Origin: G016756615 sp035556195
GTDB lineage: Bacteria; Pseudomonadota; Alphaproteobacteria; Rhizobiales; Rhizobiaceae
DNA: 64,000 nt
Assembly: GCA_035556195.1 (NCBI GenBank)
Contig: DATMFK010000045.1
Location: 1-64,000 of the forward strand
Direction: 5' to 3'
The notes under the pieces are model-generated. The model did not search any database and was not told the origin of the DNA. It saw nothing but the letters and a program-made list of their open reading frames with translations. The position numbers were made by a program, and so were the translations under genes. Below, piece after piece: positions 51,144 to 59,388 of the stretch. How positions within the stretch are numbered: the first letter of the stretch is position 1; each line of letters begins with the position of its first letter.

Positions 51144-51610
51144 CGCTCGACGAATTCTTCGGCATCGGCGTGACGGCCACGCTGGGCACCCACATATTCG
51201 AACCGGAAGAGATCAAGGCGTTTGCCGCCAAGTTCGATCCCCAGCCCTTTCATCTCGACGAGAAGGCGGCGGAGCGAAGCGTTTTCGGACGCCTCTGCGC
51301 CTCCGGATGGCACACTGCCGCCACCTGGATGAAGTACAATCTGATGACCCGCGGCGACCAGCGGCCGGAACGGTGGAGCGGCCCAGGGCGGATGCCCGAA
51401 TTCGGACCATCGCCAGGCTTCAGGAATCTGAAGTGGCTCAAGCCGGTCTATGCCGGCGAGGCGATCACCTTCACCCGCACCGGGATCGAGCATCGGGCGG
51501 TCGCCTCGCGACCGGGCTGGCGGCTGCTTACCATCGGTGGGGAGGCGTTCGACTCCTCGGGGGACAAGGTCATCGAGTTCACCAGTGCCGTGCTGGTGAA
51601 GGTGGAATAG
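51140..51610 (+). CDS. MaoC-type hotdog protein (subunit 2)
   Basis: 156 aa with the same fold as the gene before: IFEPEEIKAFAAKFDPQPFHLDEKA, ASGWHTAATWMKYNL and LKWLKPVYAGEAI. The conserved aspartate-histidine pair (D-P-Q-P-F-H) is kept in both copies, so either or both may be active. The start shares ATGA with the previous stop. They likely form a heteromer; the CoA substrate is unknown. Confidence 0.88.
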   Translation: MTLDEFFGIGVTATLGTHIFEPEEIKAFAAKFDPQPFHLDEKAAERSVFGRLCASGWHTAATWMKYNLMTRGDQRPERWSGPGRMPEFGPSPGFRNLKWLKPVYAGEAITFTRTGIEHRAVASRPGWRLLTIGGEAFDSSGDKVIEFTSAVLVKVE

Positions 51611-51755
51611 CCCCGCTTTCCGCGGCAGTGACTTGCTTGGTCCTTGCGATCCGGTCCTTGTAGAGCAAAATTCGTCTTCCGATGTCCGATTTCACCGGGC
51701 CCGCCCGTCATAGGGCCGAGCGAGGACATTCGCTCGCAACCGAAAGGACAGGACG

Positions 51756-52151
51756 ATGCACTATGCGCTTCTATTCCACCAAAGCCCCGAGGAGTTCGCC
51801 GCGCGAGAAGATCCGCAAAAGCGGGCCGCATTCTGGGGCTCCTTCGTTCCTTATATGAAGGCGCTGCAGGAGGCAGGGATCGTGGTCGCGGGCGCCGGCC
51901 TTCAGCCGCCTGCAACCGCGGTCTCGGTGCGCCCCGGCGCCAGCGGGCATCAGGTTCAGGACGGCCCCTTCGCCGACACGAAGGAGCAGCTTGGCGGCTT
52001 CTTCATCATCGACGTTCCCGACATGGACACGGCCCTGAAATGGGCCGCGCGTTATCCGGCGGGAACACACGGCGGAGTCGAAGTACGTCCAACCCTGCCT
52101 CCGACAACCCACGCGGAAATGCTGAAGTCGTTGGAAACCACGAACGGCTGA
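51756..52151 (+). CDS. YCII/DGPF-domain protein
   Basis: 131 aa single YCII-related domain (MHYALLFHQSPEEF, FWGSFVPYMKALQEAGIVVAGAGLQPP) with the namesake DGPFADTKEQLGGFFII. Such small ferredoxin-like proteins almost always sit with ECF42 sigma factors, as here with 1 bp between stop and start. Thought to act in the same stress circuit. ATG 51756 follows AAAGGACAGGACG. Confidence 0.9.
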   Translation: MHYALLFHQSPEEFAAREDPQKRAAFWGSFVPYMKALQEAGIVVAGAGLQPPATAVSVRPGASGHQVQDGPFADTKEQLGGFFIIDVPDMDTALKWAARYPAGTHGGVEVRPTLPPTTHAEMLKSLETTNG

Positions 52152-52152
52152 C

Positions 52153-53385
52153 GTGAGCGAAATCGTACACGAAACGGTGGAGCGGGCGGCTCGCGAGTCC
52201 TACGGCCGGCTTCTCGCTTTCCTCTCCGCCCGCTCACGCGACATCGCCGCCGCGGAGGATGCCCTTGCGGACGCCTTTGAGGCCGCGCTGGCCAAGTGGC
52301 GGCTCGGCGGCATTCCCGAGAAGCCCGAAGCTTGGCTGCTCGTGGCGGCGCGGCGCCGTCTGATCGACGCCGCGCGTCGTCAGCACACGCATGAGCAATC
52401 CATGCCCACGCTGATCGCCGCGGCGGACGAAGCCGCGGAACTGAGTGCACGACCGGGCGGCCTGGGTGACGAACGGCTGAAGCTGCTCTTCATCTCGGCC
52501 CATCCGCGCATCGACGCTACCGTGCGCACGCCGTTGATGCTGCAGACGGTCCTGCGGCTCGACGCGGCGCGGATCGCCTCGGCTTTCTGTGTCAGCCCTG
52601 CCGCCATGGGGCGACGCCTGTCACGCGCCAAGCACATCATCAGAAGCACGGGCATTCCCTTCGAAGTGCCGGAGGCAGACGAGCTTCGACCGCGTCTCGA
52701 TGCCGTGCTGCAGGCCATCTACGCGGCCTATGGCGCCGGATGGGACGATGTCGCCGGCCATGACCCGCGCAGCGGCGGCCTGTCCGCCGAAGCCGTTCAT
52801 CTCGGCCGGCTGGTGACCGGCCTTCTTCCAGGCGAGCCCGAGCCGCGCGGGCTCCTCGCTCTGATGCTCCACTGCGAGGCACGCCACGCCGCCCGCCGGG
52901 GTGACAATGGCGCCTACGTGCCGCTTGGCGACCAGGACCCCGCGTCCTGGTCGCGCCCTCACATCGAGGAGGCGGAACGGGAACTCGCTCGCGCCGCGGC
53001 TGCCGGGAAGATGGGCCGCTTCCAACTGGAGGCGGCGATCCAGTCAGCCCATGCCGAAAGGTCAAGGACAGGACGAACCGACTGGCACGCCATAGCCCTG
53101 CTTTACGAGGGCCTCGTCCGCATTGCGCCGACAACGGGTGCTCTTGTCGGACGTGCCGCCGCCGTAGCCGAACTGCGTGGCCCGCTATCCGGCCTTGCCT
53201 TGCTGGACGATATTCCTGAAGCCGCCATCAACGCATATCAGCCCTATTGGGCGCTGACGGGCCATCTCCTCGGCAGGCTTGGCCACAGGAGTGAAGCACG
53301 GGAGGCCTACCACCGCGCAATCGGCCTATGCGACGATCCCGCGATGCGGGTCTTCCTGCAAGCCAAGGCGTCGGCGCTGCGGTAA
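52153..53385 (+). CDS. ECF sigma factor, ECF42-type with C-terminal DUF6596 domain
   Basis: 410 aa, far longer than a simple ECF factor. Sigma region 2 (about 5-75, AAEDALADAFEAALAKWRLGG and PEAWLLVAARRRLIDAARR), region 4 (about 105-155, TVLRLDAARIASAFCVSPAAMGRRLSRAK) and a helical, TPR-like C-terminal half (DUF6596). The junction motif usually written CCHP reads SAHP here. GTG 52153. Known family members have no membrane anti-sigma factor; the C-terminus is thought to regulate it. Co-transcribed with the YCII gene. Confidence 0.92.
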   Translation: MSEIVHETVERAARESYGRLLAFLSARSRDIAAAEDALADAFEAALAKWRLGGIPEKPEAWLLVAARRRLIDAARRQHTHEQSMPTLIAAADEAAELSARPGGLGDERLKLLFISAHPRIDATVRTPLMLQTVLRLDAARIASAFCVSPAAMGRRLSRAKHIIRSTGIPFEVPEADELRPRLDAVLQAIYAAYGAGWDDVAGHDPRSGGLSAEAVHLGRLVTGLLPGEPEPRGLLALMLHCEARHAARRGDNGAYVPLGDQDPASWSRPHIEEAERELARAAAAGKMGRFQLEAAIQSAHAERSRTGRTDWHAIALLYEGLVRIAPTTGALVGRAAAVAELRGPLSGLALLDDIPEAAINAYQPYWALTGHLLGRLGHRSEAREAYHRAIGLCDDPAMRVFLQAKASALR

Positions 53386-53412
53386 ATTTGGTTCTGACTT
53401 GAGCGTGCGCCG

Positions 53413-53958
53413 TCAATGGCCTTCGAACGCCACGAGCGTTCGCACCGGGACGTCGAGCGCCTCGAGCTTCCTTCGACCGCCAAGATCCGGCAGGTCGATG
53501 ACGAAGCACGCCGAAACGATATCCGCCCCCATCTGGCGCAGCAGCTTCACCGCTGCCTCGGCCGTGCCGCCGGTGGCGATCAGGTCGTCGACGAGGATAA
53601 CCCGCTCGCCCGGCGCCACTGCATCCCTATGCATCTCCATCTCGTCGAGCCCGTATTCCAGGCTGTAGGCGACCCGTACCGTATCATGCGGCAGCTTGCC
53701 TTTCTTGCGGATCGGGATAAAGCCGGCCGAAAGCTGGTGCGCGATCGCACCGCCCAGAATAAAGCCTCGTGCCTCGATGCCTGCGATCTTGTCGATCTTG
53801 AGACCCGCCCAGGGCTGGACCAGTTCGTCGACAGCGCGCCGGAAGGCACGCGCGTCGCCGAGTAGCGTCGTGATGTCCCGGAACAGGATGCCCGGTTTCG
53901 GATAGTCCGGAATCGTGCGGATAGCGGAAAGCAGCGTGTTCTCGATGGGCGATTTCAT
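53413..53958 (-). CDS. apt: Adenine phosphoribosyltransferase
   Basis: 181 aa. Salvages adenine to AMP with PRPP. Signature: IPDYPKPGILFRDITTLLGD, GIEARGFILGGAIAHQL, the PRPP motif VILVDDLIATGGTAEAA. Start ATG 53958 (MKSPIENTL) matches the usual size; ATG 53985 with GGAAAG upstream adds nine residues. Follows the pet operon terminator at 54002-54029, so a separate promoter must fit in a short space or read-through occurs. Confidence 0.94.
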   Translation of the reverse strand: MKSPIENTLLSAIRTIPDYPKPGILFRDITTLLGDARAFRRAVDELVQPWAGLKIDKIAGIEARGFILGGAIAHQLSAGFIPIRKKGKLPHDTVRVAYSLEYGLDEMEMHRDAVAPGERVILVDDLIATGGTAEAAVKLLRQMGADIVSACFVIDLPDLGGRRKLEALDVPVRTLVAFEGH

Positions 53959-54001
53959 GGCAGGGATCCGGTTCGCGACATTCATGCCGCTTTCCACTTC
54001 A

Positions 54002-54029
54002 AATGAAAAGGGCGCCGCCAGGCGCCCTT
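54002..54029 (-). terminator. Intrinsic terminator of the pet operon
   Basis: On the minus strand AAGGGCGCC and GGCGCCCTT pair over nine bases with a four-base loop (54008-54016 with 54021-54029), followed by TTTTCATTT. It stands 22 bases past the petC stop and upstream of apt. Confidence 0.8.
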
Positions 54030-54051
54030 CGGAACTATGTCGCATCCGCTC

Positions 54052-54909
54052 TCAATGCGGCGTGTCGGCCCAAACCTTGCGCTTGGTGAGATAGACCAGC
54101 CCACCGAACAGGATCAGGAAAACAATGACACCGAAGCCAGTCTTCTTGCGCTCTACGAGATGGGGTTCGGCTGCCCACATCAGGAAGGCCGCGACGTCCC
54201 GAGCATACTGGTCGACCGTCTCCGGCGACCCGTCTTCATAAGTCACCTGGCCGTCGGACAGCGGCTTGGCCATTGCGAGCGACTTGCCCGCGATGAAATA
54301 GGGGTTGTAGTGCGTTCCTTCCGCGATCTCCATCCCGGCCGGCGGCTCATGGTCATAACCGGTCAGCAGGGCGTGGATGTAGTCCGGCCCGTTCTCGGCA
54401 TATCCGGTGAAGATGTCGAAGACGAAAGTCGGGAAGCCACGCTCCACACCGCGCGCCTTTGCGATGAGCGAGAAGTCGGGCGGAGCCGCGCCGTTGTTGG
54501 CGGCTGCCGCAGCAATCGCGTTCGGGAACGGCGACGGGAAGTAGTCCGTCGGCAGGCCCGGACGTTCGAACATCTCGCCGTCGGCGTTGGGCCCATCCTG
54601 AACGGTGTACTCGGCCGCGAAAGCCTTCACCTGCGCGTCCGAGTAGCCAAGGCCTTCCAGAGCGCGGAAGGGAACAAGGTTCATGGAATGGCAGGCGGAG
54701 CAGACTTCCTTGTAGATCTTGAGCCCACGCTGAAGCTGCGCCAGGTCGTAGGTGCCGAATGGTCCGGAGAAGGACCAGGGCATCTCCGCGGGCTTGTTGA
54801 TCGGGAAGTGGGTCGGCTCGGCCGGATTGTGCCCGGCCTCCTGTGCATTCACCGCGCCTGCTGCGAGCACGAAGCCGAGCGCCGCCAGTCCGCTGAGAAT
54901 CTTCTTCAT
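54052..54909 (-). CDS. petC: Cytochrome c1
   Basis: 285 aa. Signal peptide cleaved after NAQ-like residues (about 23), haem motif C70-S-A-C-H (CSACH), the axial Met region (AMAKPL), and one C-terminal membrane anchor (about 260-276). It passes electrons from the Rieske centre to cytochrome c in the periplasm. Last gene of petA-petB-petC; 31 bp after petB. ATG 54909 follows GAGAGGAC. Confidence 0.96.
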   Translation of the reverse strand: MKKILSGLAALGFVLAAGAVNAQEAGHNPAEPTHFPINKPAEMPWSFSGPFGTYDLAQLQRGLKIYKEVCSACHSMNLVPFRALEGLGYSDAQVKAFAAEYTVQDGPNADGEMFERPGLPTDYFPSPFPNAIAAAAANNGAAPPDFSLIAKARGVERGFPTFVFDIFTGYAENGPDYIHALLTGYDHEPPAGMEIAEGTHYNPYFIAGKSLAMAKPLSDGQVTYEDGSPETVDQYARDVAAFLMWAAEPHLVERKKTGFGVIVFLILFGGLVYLTKRKVWADTPH

Positions 54910-54940
54910 GAAAACAGTCCTCTCAAAGATTCTCTACGTT

Positions 54941-56239
54941 TCAACCTTTGGACGCCGGCGACGCCGTTGCAGCGGCCGCAAGTTCCGTGTCGCCCTTCTT
55001 GGCCAGCACAGCCTCGGTGATCGAGTTGGGCAGGCGACGCGGCGTTTCGATAAGCCCGAGCAACGGCATGATCACGAGGAAGAAGGCGAAGTAGTAGAGC
55101 GTGCAGATCTGGGCCATCACGACATAGGCACCTTCCGCCGGGCGGGACCCCAGCCATCCCAGGAGGATGGCGTTCACGAAGAACAGCCAGAAGAACAGCT
55201 TGTACCAAGGCCGGTAGACAGCCGAACGGACCTTCGACGTATCGAGCCAGGGCACGACGAACAGCACCGCGATCGAACCGAACATGGCCAGCACGCCGCC
55301 CAGCTTGGAGTTGATCGGGCCGATATTGAAGGTGATGGCGCGCAGGATCGCGTAGAACGGCAGGAAGTACCATTCTGGCACGATGTGTGCAGGCGTCTTC
55401 AGCGGGTCCGCGACGGTGTAGTTGTCGGGGTGGCCTAGATAGTTCGGGATGTAGAAGACGAAGTAGGCGAAGACGGCGAGGAACACGACCATCGCGAAGG
55501 CGTCCTTTACCGTCGCATGTGGCGTGAACGGAACCGTGTCGGTCTTCGACTTCACCTCGATGCCCGTCGGGTTGGTCTGACCCGTTACGTGCAGCGCCCA
55601 GACATGGAGCACCACGACGCCGGCGATCATGAAGGGCAGCAGGTAGTGAAGCGAGAAGAAGCGATTGAGCGTCGGATTGTCGACGGCGAAACCGCCAAGC
55701 AGCAATTGCTGGATCCATTCACCGACCAATGGAATGGCGGTGAAGAAGCCGGTGATGACCGTCGCGCCCCAGAAGCTCATCTGCCCCCATGGCAGCACGT
55801 ACCCCATGAAGCCTGTCGCCATCATCAGCAGGTAGATGATGCAGCCCAGGATCCAGAGCAACTCGCGCGGCGCCTTGTAGGACCCGTAGAAGAGGCCCCG
55901 GAAGATATGGATATAGACGGCGATGAAGAAGAACGAAGCGCCGTTGGAATGGAGGTAGCGCAGCAGCCACCCCGAATTCACGTCGCGCATGATCCTTTCG
56001 ACCGACTGGAACGCGAGCCCTGTATTGGCGGCGTAGTGCATGGCGAGCACGACGCCGGTCAGGATCTGCGCCACGAGCATGATCGAAAGAATGCCGCCGA
56101 ACGTGTAGGCATAGTTCAGGTTCCGCGGAACCGGATATGCCACGAATGAATCGTAGATGAGACGCGGCAACGGCATGCGCGCATCGACCCAGCGCCCGAT
56201 GCCGCTCGTCGGCTTATAGGTTGAGTGTCCACCAGCCAT
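54941..56239 (-). CDS. petB: Cytochrome b of the bc1 complex
   Basis: 432 aa, full-length single gene with eight membrane helices. The catalytic Qo motif PEWY is present, and the haem histidines lie in helices two and four (MHYAAN region, HIFRGLFYGSY, HYLLPF and HVWALHV). It oxidises quinol and moves protons. 12 bp after petA. ATG 56239 follows AAAGGGG. Confidence 0.97.
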   Translation of the reverse strand: MAGGHSTYKPTSGIGRWVDARMPLPRLIYDSFVAYPVPRNLNYAYTFGGILSIMLVAQILTGVVLAMHYAANTGLAFQSVERIMRDVNSGWLLRYLHSNGASFFFIAVYIHIFRGLFYGSYKAPRELLWILGCIIYLLMMATGFMGYVLPWGQMSFWGATVITGFFTAIPLVGEWIQQLLLGGFAVDNPTLNRFFSLHYLLPFMIAGVVVLHVWALHVTGQTNPTGIEVKSKTDTVPFTPHATVKDAFAMVVFLAVFAYFVFYIPNYLGHPDNYTVADPLKTPAHIVPEWYFLPFYAILRAITFNIGPINSKLGGVLAMFGSIAVLFVVPWLDTSKVRSAVYRPWYKLFFWLFFVNAILLGWLGSRPAEGAYVVMAQICTLYYFAFFLVIMPLLGLIETPRRLPNSITEAVLAKKGDTELAAAATASPASKG

Positions 56240-56251
56240 GGAAATTCCCCT

Positions 56252-56839
56252 TTAGCCGATCCGGATTTTAGTATCGGAGATGAATTCGAAGACCGGCACA
56301 GCCAGGTTCTCCGGCGCCGGCCCCTTACGGATGCGACCGGCAGTGTCGTAGTGCGAGCCGTGGCAGGGGCAGAACCAGCCGCCGAAATCGCCGGACTGGC
56401 CGAGCGGCACGCAACCTAGATGGGTGCAGACGCCGACCATGACCAGCCAGTTCTCCTTGCCCTCGCCGGCGGAACGATCCGAGTCGGTGGCAGGAGCATC
56501 TGACGCGAGATTGGCGTTGCGCGCCACCGGATCCTTCAGATCGGCAAGAGGCACCGCCTTGGCGGCCTCGATCTCCTCAGGGGTGCGGTTGCGGATGAAT
56601 ACCGGCTTGCCGCGCCACTTGGCGGTCAGCGACATGCCGGGCTCCAGGGTGGAGACATCCACCTCGACCGAGGCCAGCGCACGCGTGGAGGCATCGGGAC
56701 GCATCTGGTCGATGAACGGCCATGCCACGGCGCCAGCGCCGACAACGCCGGCCATGCCGGTCGCTATGTATAGAAAATCTCGCCGGGTGGGCTCCATCGT
56801 ATCGTGTGCGCTCACGGGACTCTGATCCTTTTCCCTCAT
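56252..56839 (-). CDS. petA: Rieske iron-sulfur protein of the bc1 complex
   Basis: 195 aa. A Tat-type twin-arginine motif (TRRDFLY) and the single membrane helix (about 22-42) precede the Rieske domain, whose [2Fe-2S] ligands are in CTHLGC and CPCHGSHYD. It hands electrons from quinol to cytochrome c1. ATG 56839 (MREKDQSPV) is preferred; ATG 56797 is possible. First gene of the operon. Confidence 0.95.
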   Translation of the reverse strand: MREKDQSPVSAHDTMEPTRRDFLYIATGMAGVVGAGAVAWPFIDQMRPDASTRALASVEVDVSTLEPGMSLTAKWRGKPVFIRNRTPEEIEAAKAVPLADLKDPVARNANLASDAPATDSDRSAGEGKENWLVMVGVCTHLGCVPLGQSGDFGGWFCPCHGSHYDTAGRIRKGPAPENLAVPVFEFISDTKIRIG

Positions 56840-57125
56840 GATCGCCGGCGGCCGAGTCTTTCCCCCGCTCGCGACGCCGGCCCGACGGCGCATGGCGAAC
56901 GAGCTAGCGAATACCTCCGGCATTGCCGGGCTGGTTTATGCGGGTAAAATGCGCTTGTCCAGACGCCTCTCGGCTTCAGGGCAGATTGTCGCGGGCTTTA
57001 TTCCCAGCCCGGATTTGCTGGCCTTGCGCCGGCCTGGCCCTCGGTACTCTCATCTTCAAGTCCGATGCTCGGCACAATGGCGCCAACCACCGCTTTGGCG
57101 GGAGGAAGATGCCTTGTAGCCCGCA

Positions 57126-57440
57126 TCACTTCGCGCCCAGCCGGGCGAGGACGGCCTTCGGGATGTCGTATTCCCGAATCACGGCTTCATGGCGGCGCAT
57201 CCCGCACAATTCGCGCTGGATGAAGTAGGCATGCACAGCGTCGGCGGCGGCGCGCAGGAGTCGGGGCCTTGCTTCGCTTTCGAGCGCCTCGGCACGCAAG
57301 AGCGCGAGCGTCTCCTCGACCCGCCGGCCGGCCCGGCCGAGAGCGGAAGCCATCTCGTCGGCGATCTCGTAGTCGAGCACGTTGAGCCCGCTTTGGGGCG
57401 CAGCTCGGCCGGAAATGAAGCTTGGAGGGCGCAGAGCCAT
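57126..57440 (-). CDS. DUF6665 family protein
   Basis: 104 aa, soluble, mainly helical (VLDYEIADEMASALGRAGRRVEETLALLRAEA in parts and HAYFIQRELCGMRRHEAVIREYDIP). This small family occurs in Rhizobiales next to transporter genes; its role is unknown. ATG 57440 follows GGAG. It starts 4 bp after the stop of the upstream ABC exporter gene and so is in its operon. Confidence 0.8.
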   Translation of the reverse strand: MALRPPSFISGRAAPQSGLNVLDYEIADEMASALGRAGRRVEETLALLRAEALESEARPRLLRAAADAVHAYFIQRELCGMRRHEAVIREYDIPKAVLARLGAK

Positions 57441-57444
57441 CTGC

Positions 57445-59313
57445 CTACTCCGCTGCCAGGCTTTCAGCCAGGAAACCGCCGGATTGACGTTTCCAGAGCT
57501 GGGCGTAGAGCCCTCCCCTCGCGAGCAAATCCTCGTGTGAGCCCTCTTCCACGATCCGGCCCTGATCGAGCACCACCAGACGGTCGAGCGCCGCGATGGT
57601 AGACAGTCGGTGCGCGATCGCAATCACGGTCTTGCCCTCCATGAGCCGATACAGATTGTCCTGGATCGCCGCCTCCACTTCGGAATCCAGAGCCGACGTC
57701 GCCTCGTCGAGGATGAGGATCGGCGCATCCTTGAGCATCATGCGTGCGATCGCAATGCGCTGACGCTGACCGCCCGAAAGCTTGACCCCTCGTTCCCCGA
57801 CATAGGCGTCATAGCCGCGGCGCCCCTTGGGGTCCTGCACGTTCACGATGAAGTCATGGGCCTCCGCCCGCATGGCGGCTTGGATGATCTCGGCTTCGGT
57901 CGCGCTAGCCTTGCCATAGGCGATGTTGTCTCGGATCGAACGATGCATCAGCATGGCGTCTTGGCTGACCACGCCGAACTGCGCCCTGAGAGATGTCTGG
58001 GTAACGGAACGGACATCCTGGCCGTCAATGAGTATGCGGCCTTGCTCGACATCGAAGAGGCGCAGCGCCAGATTGACGATGGTCGTCTTGCCGGCCCCTG
58101 ACGGACCGACGAACGCGACACGCTCGCCCGGCCGGATGTGGAGGTTCAGCTTCTCGATGATCCCGCCACCCTTCTCGTAGTGAAACGAGACGTTCTCGAA
58201 GCGTATGTCGCCCGCAGCGCGCGGCATGACGGCGGCATCCGCCGCGTCACGGATCGCCGGACGGACAGAGAGCGTGCCGGTTGCGTCCTGGATGGTGGCG
58301 TAGTTGCGGATCAGGCCATTGACGTTGAACATCATCCAGCCCGACATCTGGTTGAGCCTGAACACGAGGGCGAGCGCCGCCGCGATCGCCCCGGTCGAGA
58401 TATTCCCTTGAGTCCAACTCCACACGGCGACTGCGCCGATCGCGCTGACCATCGTGCCGTTCAGGAGGGCGACGGAGGAGCGCACGGTCGTGATCGCACG
58501 GGTCAGCCGGAAGACCGCTCCGAGGAAACTCTCCATGCCATCCCGGATATAGGCGTGCTCGCGCCGACCGCTGTCGAAGAGCTTCACCGCCACGATATTG
58601 GTGAAGGCATCCACCAGGCGGCCGTTGAAGATGGAGCGCTGGTCTGCCGTCTCACGGCCTGCGCGCCGCATCTTCGGCAGAAGGAATCGCACGATCGCGA
58701 CATAGCCGATGAACCAGATGCCGACCACCAGCCCCATCAGCGGATCGAGCGAGACGAGAATGGTGATGGAGAGGACGACAAAGGTCAGGAACGACCACAT
58801 CGTCTGGAGCACGCTGATGATGAAATCGCCGACAGCCTCGCCGCCCTGCATGATCTTGGTGGCGATACGGCCAGCGAAATCGTTCTGGTAGAACGAATAG
58901 GGTTGCTCGATCACGCGCCGGAACGCCTGCCAGCGGACCATCGAATAAAAGGCCGGCACGATGATCTGCTGCTCGACGACGGCCGAGGCGACCAGGACTG
59001 CCGTGCGCGCCACGAGCACCAGAAGGAGCAAGCCGAGGAGCTCCGGCCAATGGTCGGCGAACAGGCGCGCGGGTGTCGAGGAGTCCATGAGGTCGATCAG
59101 CCAGCCGACCGACCAGTACATGGCCGCGTCTATGGCGCCGGCAAGACCGCCAACCACAAGCAGGAGAACGAAGGGCCACTTCGCCTGTCGGGCGAAATAG
59201 AAAATGAACTCCCAGGCCGAAGCGGGCAGAACCTCCCGATCCGTGTCGTGAAACGGGTCGATCGCGCCTTCGAAGCGCCGCCAGAGGCTGCCGGGGAATT
59301 CGTCGTCGTTCAT
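57445..59313 (-). CDS. ABC exporter (fused membrane and ATPase domains), copy 1
   Basis: 622 aa. Six membrane helices (about 45-330) and an ATPase with GPSGAGKT (403-410), LSGGQRQRIAIARM signature, ILDEATSALDSE Walker B and HRLSTI switch. It belongs to the lipid/peptide exporter group (MsbA/PglK-like). Both nucleotide sites look intact. ATG 59313 is in frame with two GTGs three codons upstream. A similar exporter lies directly upstream, 75 bp apart. Confidence 0.9.
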   Translation of the reverse strand: MNDDEFPGSLWRRFEGAIDPFHDTDREVLPASAWEFIFYFARQAKWPFVLLLVVGGLAGAIDAAMYWSVGWLIDLMDSSTPARLFADHWPELLGLLLLVLVARTAVLVASAVVEQQIIVPAFYSMVRWQAFRRVIEQPYSFYQNDFAGRIATKIMQGGEAVGDFIISVLQTMWSFLTFVVLSITILVSLDPLMGLVVGIWFIGYVAIVRFLLPKMRRAGRETADQRSIFNGRLVDAFTNIVAVKLFDSGRREHAYIRDGMESFLGAVFRLTRAITTVRSSVALLNGTMVSAIGAVAVWSWTQGNISTGAIAAALALVFRLNQMSGWMMFNVNGLIRNYATIQDATGTLSVRPAIRDAADAAVMPRAAGDIRFENVSFHYEKGGGIIEKLNLHIRPGERVAFVGPSGAGKTTIVNLALRLFDVEQGRILIDGQDVRSVTQTSLRAQFGVVSQDAMLMHRSIRDNIAYGKASATEAEIIQAAMRAEAHDFIVNVQDPKGRRGYDAYVGERGVKLSGGQRQRIAIARMMLKDAPILILDEATSALDSEVEAAIQDNLYRLMEGKTVIAIAHRLSTIAALDRLVVLDQGRIVEEGSHEDLLARGGLYAQLWKRQSGGFLAESLAAE

Positions 59314-59388
59314 TCGCACCACTTCGTTATCCGCCGGAGTGTGCCCCGGCGCGATATGATATAAGAGCGCCGCTGGAGATTGCCGCCA

